From positions 1 through 36,710 of the forward strand of contig DXFU01000044.1 of assembly GCA_019114305.1 (NCBI GenBank): 36,710 nucleotides of DNA, written 5' to 3'. Source of the DNA: Candidatus Hungatella pullicola (GTDB taxonomy: Bacteria > Bacillota > Clostridia > Lachnospirales > Lachnospiraceae). The translations under genes and the position numbers were made by a program. Each line of letters opens with the position of its first letter. The stretch's first letter is position 1. The notes under the pieces are model-generated. The model saw only the letters and a program-made list of their open reading frames with translations, did not search any database and was not told where the DNA came from. This document shows, in pieces, positions 1-7,209 of this stretch.

Positions 1-47
1 AAGAAGGTTTTTATATCTTCTAAATCGAACCATCGTCCTATTGTCAT
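1..47 (-). CDS. N-terminus of unrecognised protein, cut by window edge
   Basis: Only the first 15 or so codons are in the window, reading MTIGRWFDLEDIKTFF. An AGGGGA ribosome binding site sits six bases before the ATG at 45-47. A second in-frame ATG at 51-53 is too close to that site to be the likely start. The fragment is too short to assign to a family. A LexA-like box lies about 20 bases upstream, so the gene may be DNA-damage inducible. It is separated from rplT by that operon's terminator. Confidence 0.5.
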   Translation of the reverse strand, partial: MTIGRWFDLEDIKTF

Positions 48-65
48 GTCCATTCCCCTGTTGAT

Positions 66-79
66 TTAACATATGTTCG
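66..79 (-). promoter_or_regulatory. Candidate LexA (SOS) box
   Basis: On the minus strand the sequence is CGAACATATGTTAA. The Gram-positive LexA consensus, as known from Bacillus, is CGAAC-N4-GTTCG. The left half-site and the GTT of the right half match, and the last two bases differ. It lies just upstream of the partial gene at the left edge. The assignment is by pattern only. Confidence 0.45.
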
Positions 80-131
80 ATCAGCAGGGCTTCTTTTCCC
101 TCTTATCCAAAAATCGGAATTTCCTATAAAG

Positions 132-168
132 CAAAAAAAGACGGTCCGCTTTTTCGCGAAACCGTCTT
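132..168 (-). terminator. Terminator of infC-rpmI-rplT operon
   Basis: In the minus-strand transcript, AAGACGGT pairs with ACCGTCTT and an inner CGC pairs with GCG around an A-rich loop. A run of seven T follows. It lies just downstream of the rplT stop codon and closes the operon. Confidence 0.85.
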
Positions 169-186
169 CTCTTATGGTTCTATGAA

Positions 187-543
187 TTAAGCAACCTTGG
201 ACTTAGCCAGCTCTGCCAGCTTTGCAAATCCTTCTGCGTCATTTACAGCCATATCAGCCAGAACTTTTCTGTTTAAATCAACTCCAGCCAGCTTTAAGCC
301 GTGCATAAATACGCTGTAGGATAATCCATTGATACGGGCAGCAGCGTTGATACGAGCGATCCACAGCTGTCTGAACTGTCTCTTTCTCTGCTTTCTTCCT
401 GCGTAGGAGCTGGTTAAAGCTCTCATTACAGACTGCTTTGCAATTCTATACTGTTTGGAACGAGCGCCTCTGTAGCCCTTAGCCATCTTTAACACTCTGT
501 TATGTTTCTTCTTAGCGTTCATACCGCCTTTTATTCTTGCCAT
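187..543 (-). CDS. rplT: 50S ribosomal protein L20
   Basis: This is the 118-residue ribosomal protein L20, which binds 23S rRNA early in assembly of the large subunit. The N-terminus [18 protein letters not shown] and the central basic region (about residues 20-60) are typical, and the length is the usual one. In Firmicutes, L20 also represses its own operon by binding the mRNA leader, and a matching leader is present upstream of infC. The start has an AAGGAGG site. rpmI lies 27 bases upstream. It is the last gene of the operon and is followed by a strong terminator. Confidence 0.98.
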   Translation of the reverse strand: MARIKGGMNAKKKHNRVLKMAKGYRGARSKQYRIAKQSVMRALTSSYAGRKQRKRQFRQLWIARINAAARINGLSYSVFMHGLKLAGVDLNRKVLADMAVNDAEGFAKLAELAKSKVA

Positions 544-570
544 CAGTAATTCCTCCTTCTTAACTCAGTC

Positions 571-768
571 TTATAAATATGGTAAAATCTTCTTCATTAC
601 TTTTGCGTTTGTAGCATCAGTAACAATATCTTTTCTAAGATTTCTTTTTCTCTTTGTAGACTTCTTAGTTAAGATGTGAGATTTGTATGCTTTGTTTCTT
701 ACCAGCTTTCCTGTTCCAGTCTTTTTGAAACGCTTTGCTGCTGCTCTGCTTGTTTTTAATTTAGGCAT
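571..768 (-). CDS. rpmI: 50S ribosomal protein L35
   Basis: A 65-residue, very basic protein with the L35 N-terminus [20 protein letters not shown] and the usual family length. It is a structural protein of the 50S subunit. It sits between infC and rplT with 26-27 base gaps on each side, the standard gene order in Firmicutes. The start is supported by an AAGGAGG ribosome binding site. Expression should follow the shared L20-responsive leader upstream of infC. Confidence 0.98.
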   Translation of the reverse strand: MPKLKTSRAAAKRFKKTGTGKLVRNKAYKSHILTKKSTKRKRNLRKDIVTDATNAKVMKKILPYL

Positions 769-794
769 TGTATTTTCCTCCTTGATAATGTTTA

Positions 795-1301
795 TTAGCG
801 TTTTGCAGTTAAAAACATAACCATGCTTCTTCCTTCCACTTTCGATGGTTTGTCAATGGCTGCAATATCAGACAAGTTTTCTGCGAAATCGTCTAAAATG
901 TACTTTGACTTTGCCATATGTGCCATCTCACGACCTCTGAAACGTAAGGTTACCTTTACTTTGTCGCCCTTTTCCAGGAACTTTCTGGCAGCGCTCATCT
1001 TTGTGTTCAAATCATTGGTATCAATGTTGGGAGATAAGCGGACTTCCTTGACCTCGATTACCTTCTGTTTCTTCTTAGCTTCTTTTTCTTTTCTTGCCAG
1101 CTCATATCTGTACTTACCGTAATCGATAATCTTACAAACCGGCGGCTTTGCGGTCGGAGCGATCTTAACCAGGTCCAATTCAGCCTCCCTAGCAAGCTTT
1201 AGGGCTTCCTTAGGGGACATAATCCCTACCTTCTCACCGTTCTCGCCAATCAACAGAACTTCCTTGTCTCTGATCTGTTCGTTAATCATTAAATCGCTAA
1301 T
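795..1301 (-). CDS. infC: Translation initiation factor IF-3, probable AUU start
   Basis: IF-3 binds the 30S subunit and rejects non-canonical start codons and wrong initiator tRNA. The N-domain begins [19 protein letters not shown], and the C-domain contains the RGREMAH motif. The first ATG (1287-1289) lies 21 bases after the GGAGG site, which is too far. The in-frame ATT at 1299-1301 lies nine bases after it, giving a start (M)SDLMINEQ and 168 residues. infC is the classic AUU-start gene: IF-3 discriminates against AUU and so limits its own synthesis. I therefore prefer ATT, with the ATG form of 164 residues as the alternative. It is first in the operon, behind an L20 leader. Confidence 0.92.
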   Translation of the reverse strand: MSDLMINEQIRDKEVLLIGENGEKVGIMSPKEALKLAREAELDLVKIAPTAKPPVCKIIDYGKYRYELARKEKEAKKKQKVIEVKEVRLSPNIDTNDLNTKMSAARKFLEKGDKVKVTLRFRGREMAHMAKSKYILDDFAENLSDIAAIDKPSKVEGRSMVMFLTAKR

Positions 1302-1364
1302 TGTCGTGCACCTCCATCATCATATTGTGTGTTTGGTTGGAATTCACATTGTTATCCCTAACGG

Positions 1365-1495
1365 GCATAAAAAAAGTAGATAGACAAACGCTACCCACCA
1401 TCAAAGTCTCTGCACAGACAGATCTATGCACAATCAAGGCTATGAACCAGGGTCACTTACTCGTGCCGTGGTGAGGCGGATACCTACTTTCCTGT
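1365..1495 (-). ncRNA. L20 leader (ribosomal protein autoregulatory attenuator)
   Basis: The untranslated leader of infC-rpmI-rplT folds with a long closing stem. AAAGTAGGTA (reverse complement of 1481-1490) pairs with TATCTACTTT (reverse complement of about 1373-1382), with one G-U pair, and a T-run follows directly. The roughly 90 bases between can form internal hairpins. A terminator-like closing stem in this position matches the Firmicutes L20 leader family, in which L20 binding promotes premature termination. Family membership is inferred from position and architecture; a covariance-model search would settle it. Confidence 0.8.
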
Positions 1496-1518
1496 ATGTT
1501 GTTCTCACAACTTTTTAT

Positions 1519-1547
1519 AGTTTACTACATGAAATGTATGCTGTCAA
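1519..1547 (-). promoter_or_regulatory. Promoter of infC operon
   Basis: On the minus strand, TTGACA (1542-1547) and TAAACT (1519-1524) are separated by 17 bases. The -35 is perfect and the -10 matches in four of six positions. The predicted transcript starts just before the L20 leader. Confidence 0.7.
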
Positions 1548-1607
1548 CTATTTTCTTTTAATTTTACACTGATTTTTTATTCTTATTCAGGTCTTCTGTA
1601 TTTCCCT

Positions 1608-1652
1608 ATAAAAACAACAGGCCTTAAGGCTGTCTGCCTTAAAGCCCGCTGT
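1608..1652 (-). terminator. Terminator after small lipoprotein gene
   Basis: In the transcript, ACAGCGGGCTTTAAGGC pairs, imperfectly, with GCCTTAAGGCCTGT, followed by a T-rich tail. It lies a few bases past the stop of the lipoprotein gene at 1656. Confidence 0.8.
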
Positions 1653-1655
1653 CCG

Positions 1656-1949
1656 TTATTTGGTTTCTGCTGTATTCCTTGAGGTCTCGTTATTGTCATC
1701 CATTCTTGATGCTTCAGATTCTACAGCGCCTGTGATATCTTCCACTCCGTCTTTCACATCTTCCATGACACCGTCAATTACACCAGTGCTTTCTTCCCTG
1801 CCATTGCCGGAATCCATGGCTGTTTCTGTGGCTGCTGTAGTCTCTCCCCGGGATTGATCCGCGGAATTACTGCCGCTGCCGCAGGCTGTAAGACAGAATA
1901 CTGACATCAAAAGCATTGCGGTAAATACATATGATCTTAGTTTTTTCAT
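1656..1949 (-). CDS. Small Thr/Glu-rich lipoprotein
   Basis: A 97-residue protein with a short basic n-region (MKKLRSY), a hydrophobic stretch and a lipobox LTAC at about residues 20-23. It should be lipidated on that Cys and anchored on the outer face of the membrane. The rest is low complexity, rich in Thr, Glu and Asp, with a repeated VxD/VED pattern (GVIDGVMEDVKDGVEDITGAV). No enzyme motif is visible, and the function is unknown. It has an AAAGGAGAAAGG region before the ATG and its own terminator, so it is probably monocistronic. Confidence 0.75.
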   Translation of the reverse strand: MKKLRSYVFTAMLLMSVFCLTACGSGSNSADQSRGETTAATETAMDSGNGREESTGVIDGVMEDVKDGVEDITGAVESEASRMDDNNETSRNTAETK

Positions 1950-2035
1950 TCTACCTTTCTCCTTTCCTGTTCTATGTATAGTATGGATAAAGAAAGAATG
2001 AAAAATAGAGAAAATAACTGGATCCTATGGATAAT

Positions 2036-2791
2036 TTAACCAATTACATCCGCCATTGTATAAATACCTGGCTTCTTTCCCGCCAGGTATTTTGCCGCGG
2101 ATAATGCTCCTTTTCCGAATATGGCCTTTGAATAAGCAATGTGCTGGAAAGTAATAACCTCATCCTCTCCGGCAAAAATCACATCATGCTCTCCTACAAT
2201 ATTTCCTCCCCGAACAGCCTGAATGCCGATTTCATGTTTGTCCCGCTTTTCTCTTACTGCAGAACGGTCATATTTATAATGATACACCTGATCCATCGCC
2301 TGATTAATGGAGTCAGCTAAAGCAAGAGCCGTTCCGCTTGGCGCATCCACCTTTTTATTATGATGTTTTTCCACAATTTCTATGTCAAAATCAGCTGCTG
2401 CCAAAACCTTGGCTGCTTCCTGTACCAGCTTTAACAGCAGATTGACTCCAAGAGACATATTGGCTGAACGAAGTACGGCAACCTGTCTGCTTGTTTCCTC
2501 CACCTTCTCCAGCTGCTGGGAAGAAAGGCCTGTGGTACACAAAACAACTGGTATCTTATTTTTCGCACTGTAATCAAGAAGCCCGTCCACTGCTTTTGCG
2601 CTTGCAAAGTCAACAATCACATCCGCTTCCTCCCTGCACTCCTCCAGAGAAGAGTATACAGGATAAGCATTGTTCTTTTCATTCTGTACATCAATACCGG
2701 CCACAATCTCAATATCCGGATCCTCGGCCGCTATTCGGCTGATTGTCTGTCCCATGGCTCCATTGCAGCCATGCATGATTATTTTTACCAT
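2036..2791 (-). CDS. dapB: 4-hydroxy-tetrahydrodipicolinate reductase
   Basis: DapB reduces the DapA product with NAD(P)H in the diaminopimelate/lysine pathway. The N-terminal nucleotide-binding loop reads MHGCNGAMGQ. The catalytic and substrate segment EKHHNKKVDAPSGTAL lies near residues 141-156, with the family's HH pair, Lys and SGT. At 251 residues it has the usual length. The start has a GGAGG site 12 bases upstream. It is the second gene after dapA (gap 56 bases) and should share the lysine riboswitch, so it is expected to be off when lysine is plentiful. Confidence 0.97.
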   Translation of the reverse strand: MVKIIMHGCNGAMGQTISRIAAEDPDIEIVAGIDVQNEKNNAYPVYSSLEECREEADVIVDFASAKAVDGLLDYSAKNKIPVVLCTTGLSSQQLEKVEETSRQVAVLRSANMSLGVNLLLKLVQEAAKVLAAADFDIEIVEKHHNKKVDAPSGTALALADSINQAMDQVYHYKYDRSAVREKRDKHEIGIQAVRGGNIVGEHDVIFAGEDEVITFQHIAYSKAIFGKGALSAAKYLAGKKPGIYTMADVIG

Positions 2792-2847
2792 AAAAACTGT
2801 TAACCTCCGTCTTTCTTCCTGACTTTATATTATAAAACACCACGTTG

Positions 2848-3732
2848 TTATAAAATACCGTAATCTCTCATAGCCTGAGCCAGTCTTTCCTGATTCTGAG
2901 GCTCCATTTCTGTCAGAGGCATACGAACAGGTCCTGTCTGTTTGCCCATTAAGTTCATGGCAGCCTTTACAGGAATAGGATTTACCTCGCAGAAAAGCGC
3001 TTCAATCAGAGGAATCGCTTTAATCTGAAGTCTTGTGCTTTCAGCAACATCTCCCCTGAAATAGGCTGCGCAGATCTCATGAGCCTGGGCAGGAGCTACA
3101 TTGGACAGTACAGAAATCACCCCTTTGCCTCCCAGAGAAAGCATGGGAACAATCTGATCATCGTTTCCGGAATAGACATCTGCATTGCCGTCACATAAAC
3201 TCATTAATCTGGCAATAGCAGAAAAATTACCGCTTGCTTCCTTTACTCCTACAATATTTGGAACATTCTTAAACAGGGAAGCCATAGTCTCCGGAGAAAT
3301 GGTCACTCCCGTTCTCCCCGGTATATTATAAAGCAAAATCGGAATCTTAACCTCATCGGCAACTGTCTTAAAATGGCTGTACAGTCCCTTTTGAGTCGCC
3401 TTATTATAGTAAGGGGAAACCAGAAGAAGTCCGTCAGCTCCCAACTTCTCTGCCTCTGTTGATAAATAAACCGCCGTGTGGCTGCAGTTGGAACCGGTTC
3501 CCGCAATGACAGGAATTCTTTTTTTCGTCACCTGACATACAAAACGGATTACATCCAGATGTTCTTCATGAGTCATAGTAGAAGCTTCACCAGTGGTTCC
3601 GCAGGCTATAATACTGTCAGTTCCGCCAGCGATCTGTTCTTCTACAATCTCTTCCAGCTTGTCATAATTCACTTCACCGTTTTCTTTAAATGGGGTAATC
3701 AGCGCTACGCCCGCTCCTTTAAAAATAGCCAT
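2848..3732 (-). CDS. dapA: 4-hydroxy-tetrahydrodipicolinate synthase
   Basis: DapA condenses pyruvate with aspartate semialdehyde, the first committed step to diaminopimelate (peptidoglycan) and lysine. The TIM-barrel signatures are all present: ACGTTGEASTMTHEEH with the substrate-binding TTGE, the SPYYNK Tyr, YNIPGRTG, and the Schiff-base Lys in GVKEASGN. The length, 294 residues, is standard. An AGGAGG site precedes the ATG. The gene lies behind a lysine riboswitch and its terminator, so feedback acts on transcription. dapB follows in the same transcript. Confidence 0.98.
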   Translation of the reverse strand: MAIFKGAGVALITPFKENGEVNYDKLEEIVEEQIAGGTDSIIACGTTGEASTMTHEEHLDVIRFVCQVTKKRIPVIAGTGSNCSHTAVYLSTEAEKLGADGLLLVSPYYNKATQKGLYSHFKTVADEVKIPILLYNIPGRTGVTISPETMASLFKNVPNIVGVKEASGNFSAIARLMSLCDGNADVYSGNDDQIVPMLSLGGKGVISVLSNVAPAQAHEICAAYFRGDVAESTRLQIKAIPLIEALFCEVNPIPVKAAMNLMGKQTGPVRMPLTEMEPQNQERLAQAMRDYGIL

Positions 3733-3857
3733 TTTTCTTCCTCCTGATTATAAAATTTACAGATTATCCGGAAATCTCCCTGTAAAAACAAGGTAACTCT
3801 GCCAGGCAAATCCGCCTTAAGCTTTCTTTTCTTATAAAGAAATCCCCGTAGCATAAA

Positions 3858-3892
3858 CGAAAAAAGAGAGCCAGCCCCAAAGAGCCAGCTCC
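3858..3892 (-). terminator. Expression-platform terminator of lysine riboswitch
   Basis: In the transcript, GAGCTGGCTC pairs with GGGCTGGCTC through ten pairs, several of them G-U, around a TTTG loop, and TCTTTTTTC follows. It sits between the lysine aptamer and dapA, as a regulated attenuator should. Confidence 0.85.
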
Positions 3893-4095
3893 TAAAAATC
3901 CAGATCACGGTAATTCTGAATCCTTCAAGTAGCTCTCCATCCGGCTGGATGACAGTTATACAGCTGTTCGCTCTATACCCAGAACAGATATGGTCAGGCA
4001 ACTCTGTTCTTCGGCGCTTCTTCCTTTCCACTGCCCTCCTGTGCACCTGCTGCATCAGGCAGCTTACTGATAATCAGCGCAACCTCTACTCTACA
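3893..4095 (-). ncRNA. Lysine riboswitch (L box) aptamer controlling dapA-dapB
   Basis: The minus strand shows the conserved blocks of the lysine aptamer in order: GTAGAGGTTGCG near 4078-4089, then AGTA, then GAAGCGCCGAAG, then a GGG block, ACTGTC and GCCGGATGGAGAGCTAC ending near 3930. A terminator and then dapA follow. In this family, lysine binding stabilises the five-helix aptamer and favours termination. The position before the lysine-pathway genes fits fully. Boundaries are approximate. Confidence 0.92.
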
Positions 4096-4108
4096 ATTCT
4101 TTACCACA

Positions 4109-4137
4109 ATACTACCATTATTAAGTTTCATTGTCAA
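4109..4137 (-). promoter_or_regulatory. Promoter of the dapA-dapB riboswitch transcript
   Basis: TTGACA (4132-4137 on the complement) is 17 bases from TAGTAT (4109-4114). The -35 lies inside the last codons of the upstream adenosyltransferase gene, so that gene and this promoter overlap. Confidence 0.75.
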
Positions 4138-4624
4138 CTTTAAGATGGTCAATTTCCTGAATACTGTCTACATAAGGTTCCAGTTCTTTGGGGAATGTTT
4201 TTCCTGTAAGGATCACATCCATGCCATCTGTTTTTGACTCCAGAATCTTTATCAATTCATCCACTGTAAGGATTTCGCAGTCCAACAGCCCTAAAATCTC
4301 ATCCAGAATCAGAAGATCACACTCTCCCGTAGTCAAAACTTTTCTGGCGAAATTCAGGCCATTTCGTATATTCATCCGTTCTTCTTCCTGCTGTTCTTTT
4401 GAAAGTGTTTCAAAAAAGCAATCTGATTTCTCAAAGCGAAAGATCTTCATCTCCGGTTCCAGCCGTTTCAGCACATCAAAGGATTCTGGATCCTGGCAGC
4501 CCTTTAAAAACTGTATCACTATAACATTCTGCTTTTTTGTCAAAGCTCCGATACCTTTCCCTAGGGCAGCAGTAGTCTTTCCTTTTCCTTCTCCGCAGAT
4601 TGCCTGTATAGTACCTTTACCCAT
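4121..4624 (-). CDS. Cob(I)alamin adenosyltransferase, CobA/CobO type
   Basis: This family transfers the 5'-deoxyadenosyl group from ATP to the cobalt of reduced corrinoids, making the adenosyl form used by B12 enzymes. The N-terminal P-loop is GEGKGKTTAALGKG (about residues 11-24), the CobA-type variant. The segments VIVIQFLKG and LLILDEI follow the family's RecA-like fold. At 167 residues it is near the short end of the family. A GAGGTG site precedes the ATG. No other cobamide gene is nearby. Its last codons contain the -35 of the dapA promoter. Confidence 0.88.
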   Translation of the reverse strand: MGKGTIQAICGEGKGKTTAALGKGIGALTKKQNVIVIQFLKGCQDPESFDVLKRLEPEMKIFRFEKSDCFFETLSKEQQEEERMNIRNGLNFARKVLTTGECDLLILDEILGLLDCEILTVDELIKILESKTDGMDVILTGKTFPKELEPYVDSIQEIDHLKVDNET

Positions 4625-4748
4625 CTTAGCACCTCATAGCAGCTAAAAAGCAGCTTTCTATTTCATCTGGGAACCTGCTTATCGTATCATAGTTTTCATA
4701 ATTTTGCAAGTTTTCTTACTGTTTTCTTAATACTTCTTTCTGTTTTCT

Positions 4749-5384
4749 TTATCCTTCCTGATCTGCACACTCCAGTTTGCTTACAGAAACCTCATAGGCT
4801 ACCCGCTTTTCACAGGCTGTCTCACTTAATTTTTTCGTGTATTCTCTGCTCTGAACTCTTCCCCAAATACGAATTCTTGCTCCCACTTCAAAGCCGGAAG
4901 CATATCTGGCGTTTCGTCCCCAGGCAATACATGGTATGTAATCTGATTTTCCATAAGGCCGGTTTACTGCCAGAAGAAGATCGGCAATCTCTCTGCCCAA
5001 AGGTGTTTTTCTGTAAATGGGAGGCTTACATATATATCCATCCAGAAAAATCTGGTTTGTTTTCGTATAATCCGTAAACTCTTCCATAAAGCGGATCTCC
5101 CTGACAAATACAGAGAGCACCAGACGATTTTTGCTTCCCTCATGTCTGTTGTAAGATCGGAATTGACCGCAGGCTTCCACAGTACAGCCTGTGTAGTCCT
5201 CATTTACGTCTAAAAGCCGTTCAGAAATCATAAGGGGAATAATATCTGCCTGCTCGCTGAGACGGCTCACCGCCACATCCACCATATAAAAGCCTTCTCC
5301 GAAAACCTCATGGCTGAAGGTGAAGCCGGAGATAATCTCCCCGATTACGCTTACTTTGTTGTTCTCAATCATTTTTTCTGACAT
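4749..5384 (-). CDS. Single-stranded DNA-binding protein-like, two OB folds
   Basis: A 211-residue protein that appears to hold two OB-fold domains of SSB type. The first, about residues 8-100, has the NKVSVIGEI start and a FxxVDVAVSR strand. The second, about residues 110-205, begins NQIFLDGYICKPPIYRKTPLGREIADLLLAVNR and has the SSB-like IPCIAWGRNAR strand and GARIRIWGRVQSREY. The SSB-type acidic C-terminal tip is absent; it ends CADQEG. It is probably not the housekeeping SSB, which has one OB fold and a DDDIPF-like tail. An AGAGGAG site supports the start. The function on DNA is inferred from the fold. Confidence 0.7.
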   Translation of the reverse strand: MSEKMIENNKVSVIGEIISGFTFSHEVFGEGFYMVDVAVSRLSEQADIIPLMISERLLDVNEDYTGCTVEACGQFRSYNRHEGSKNRLVLSVFVREIRFMEEFTDYTKTNQIFLDGYICKPPIYRKTPLGREIADLLLAVNRPYGKSDYIPCIAWGRNARYASGFEVGARIRIWGRVQSREYTKKLSETACEKRVAYEVSVSKLECADQEG

Positions 5385-5500
5385 TGTATTTCTCCTCTTC
5401 CATCACTTATTTGCTTTTTGCTTTTCAGCTAATAATAAATGTATGAAAGGATTCCTTCCGCCATGAAAAAAAACGTTCACAAAATATCGACTTATTTTTC

Positions 5501-6625
5501 TTATTTCCTGCCGAATTCTGGCTGCCACCGTTTTCCATATCCGATTTTTATCTTTTTTTGTTCTTCCCAGTCCCCATCAATCACCTGATCATAACTATAA
5601 GCCGACAAAATCAGGCCTGCCAGAGTCATATTAGCCGTAATCGAGGCCAATCCTTCAGGAATGAAGGGCAGGGTTGGAAAGCTGCCAAACTGAAAGCCCA
5701 GATTCCCCAAAATATAAAAGAGTGTTTCTCCGAACAGCATACAGGCGCTGCTAAGAGCCACCAAATGTCCCAAAGGATTTCTGATTTTCCTCTCACATGC
5801 AAACAGCTGTACTTGAACAAATACAACTGCCCCTATCAACAGTACTCCCGGAAACCATCCTGCTTTTAAAATAGTCCAGGTAATGAGGTTGTTATTTGAC
5901 CAATGCTGAGGCAATACATCTTCTATCGCTGATCCATGCCCTGAAGCCAGTAATCCACATCCTCAGCTGAAACCTCAGAAAAATACCACTGTCCGGTCCG
6001 ATATTGTCTCAGTTCTTCCTGGGTAAACTGTTTTTCTCCCACAAATTCAGCTTTTCTCAGAAGATCTTTTACCAGCACACTGTTATATGAATCCTCCCAT
6101 CGTTCTTCCACAGATATTTCAGGAAAAAGAAACTGTTTTCCCTGAGATATGAAATCTGAAGCGTTAAACCCGCCCCAAACAAGAATCCCGGCCGTGCACA
6201 GTGCACCAAGAATTATGCGATTTTTCATTCTGTTTCCCGCAAAACCCCCACGAAATGCCATAATTATCAGCGTAACTCCAGTTATTGTCAAAAACAGGAA
6301 CTTATAAACAAAGGCAAAATTATGTACTGTAACGGGAGCAGTCAAAAAACACATGCCAGAAAAATCACTCCGGAAGCCGCCGCTCCAGACAGCCCCTGGC
6401 TTCTTCTCTGATAGGCAAATATAATTACACCCGGAACGGAAAGAGTCAGTAAGGGCGCGTCCAGAACGTAAAAATGGCCATTTCATTTTCCATGTCTGTA
6501 TAAGGAAATAACACAAAAAATAAACCGAGTATTACCGCCAGACCTACAGACAGCATCATACGGCACGGAAGCCTGGGACTGTGTTTTTTATCCAAAAGAA
6601 TCCCCAGAGAAGAAGGATCCCCCAC
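5501..6625 (-). pseudogene. Frameshifted FtsW/RodA-like membrane protein gene
   Basis: The C-terminal piece (5501-5914) has FtsW/RodA-like transmembrane features: NPLGHLVALSSACMLFGETL, then LPFIPEGLASI and a last helix ending YSYDQVI. Upstream pieces continue the same protein in other frames. One reads VGDPSSLGILLDKKHS to MENEMA (6625 to about 6475), the next FYVLDAPLLTLSVPG to FLACVF (to about 6345), the next LTAPVTVHNFAFVYKFLF to LQGMDQR (to 5923). Two frame changes fall at homopolymers (6470-6474 and 6344-6349) and the third lies near 5926-5940. The N-terminal part appears to be missing. In related Firmicutes such proteins follow a PadR gene, as the remnant does here. I regard it as non-functional. 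Confidence 0.72.
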
Positions 6626-6634
6626 TTTCTTTCC

Positions 6635-6808
6635 TCAGCCAAAACACAGTCCTCCTTCCATTATCTTGTTAACTGCCGTCTCATAAGATTTCCATTCCTT
6701 TTTTCTCTCCTCCAGAGTTTTTATAATCTGATACCCATACATAGGTTCCTCTTCCAAAAGTTTCAATACCATCATAGCAATTCCGGCTCCTAATATTTTT
6801 TTATCCAT
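6635..6808 (-). pseudogene. PadR-family regulator with in-frame internal deletion
   Basis: The ORF from ATG 6808 (AAGGAGAG site) starts MDKKILGAGIAMMVLKLL and continues PMYGYQIIKTLEE, the classic PadR N-terminus. It then jumps to RKKEWKSYETAVNKIMEGG, which resembles the C-terminal helix of full-length PadR proteins. The product is 57 residues, against about 105 normally. The missing segment should contain the end of the recognition helix (the LKEGTLYPIL motif) and the wing, so DNA binding is probably lost. The reading frame is intact, so a peptide may still be made. The neighbouring FtsW/RodA-like gene is also broken. Confidence 0.75.
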
Positions 6809-6910
6809 AAAACTCTCCTTTCCGCCCTTTTTCCCTGTTATTCTGCCTGAACCGATTGAAACTCTCAGAGAAGCAGAAACGATTGCATATTGATTTATAT
6901 ACATAGAAAT

Positions 6911-6949
6911 TCTAGGTATATTATATATAGATTATCTAGGTATTATCAA
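6911..6949 (-). promoter_or_regulatory. Promoter of the padR remnant with flanking direct repeats
   Basis: On the minus strand TTGATA (6944-6949) and TATAAT (6920-6925) are 18 bases apart. Two copies of TACCTAGA (6935-6942 and 6911-6918) lie on either side of the -10 with starts 24 bases apart. The repeats could be an operator. They do not resemble the usual PadR inverted repeat, so the binding protein is unknown. Confidence 0.5.
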
Positions 6950-7072
6950 CGACATTTTCCATAGGGTCAGTTCTCTGTATCACAGGAAAAAGCATTCCAT
7001 TGTTAAAAAGGAAAACAGAAGAAAACCAGAAATAACTTTTTCAATTAAGCCTCACATTTTTTTAGAAAAGAA

Positions 7073-7115
7073 TTAGCACTCACCTCTTGACATTGCTAAC
7101 AACGAGTGTTATATT
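7073..7115 (+). promoter_or_regulatory. hsp20 promoter framed by CIRCE-like half-sites
   Basis: TTGACA (7087-7092) and TATATT (7110-7115) are 17 bases apart. TTAGCACTC (7073-7081) and GAGTGTTAT (7104-7112) match the two halves of the HrcA operator CIRCE (TTAGCACTC-N9-GAGTGCTAA), but the spacer here is 22 bases instead of 9. The right half has two mismatches. HrcA-type heat-shock control is inferred from the half-sites and from the downstream gene. Confidence 0.6.
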
Positions 7116-7209
7116 ACACATATAACAAACAAAAGCAATGAATTTTCAGCCTGATAAAGAAGCTGCAGATATAGCTAATGGGCTGTTTATTAGAATGGAG
7201 GATTTCATT

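Noticed and set aside
3705-4055. Minus-strand ORF of 116 residues upstream of dapA
   Set aside because: It covers the lysine riboswitch and its terminator. The conserved RNA blocks explain the sequence better than a protein.
4625-4748. Terminator after the SSB-like gene
   Set aside because: AAGCAG/CTGCTT with a T-run exists, but only six pairs support it over a long loop. It is too weak to list.
7138-7209. Upstream ATG extension of hsp20
   Set aside because: It would add 24 residues not seen in Hsp20 proteins and has no ribosome binding site. GGAGG directs the start to 7210.
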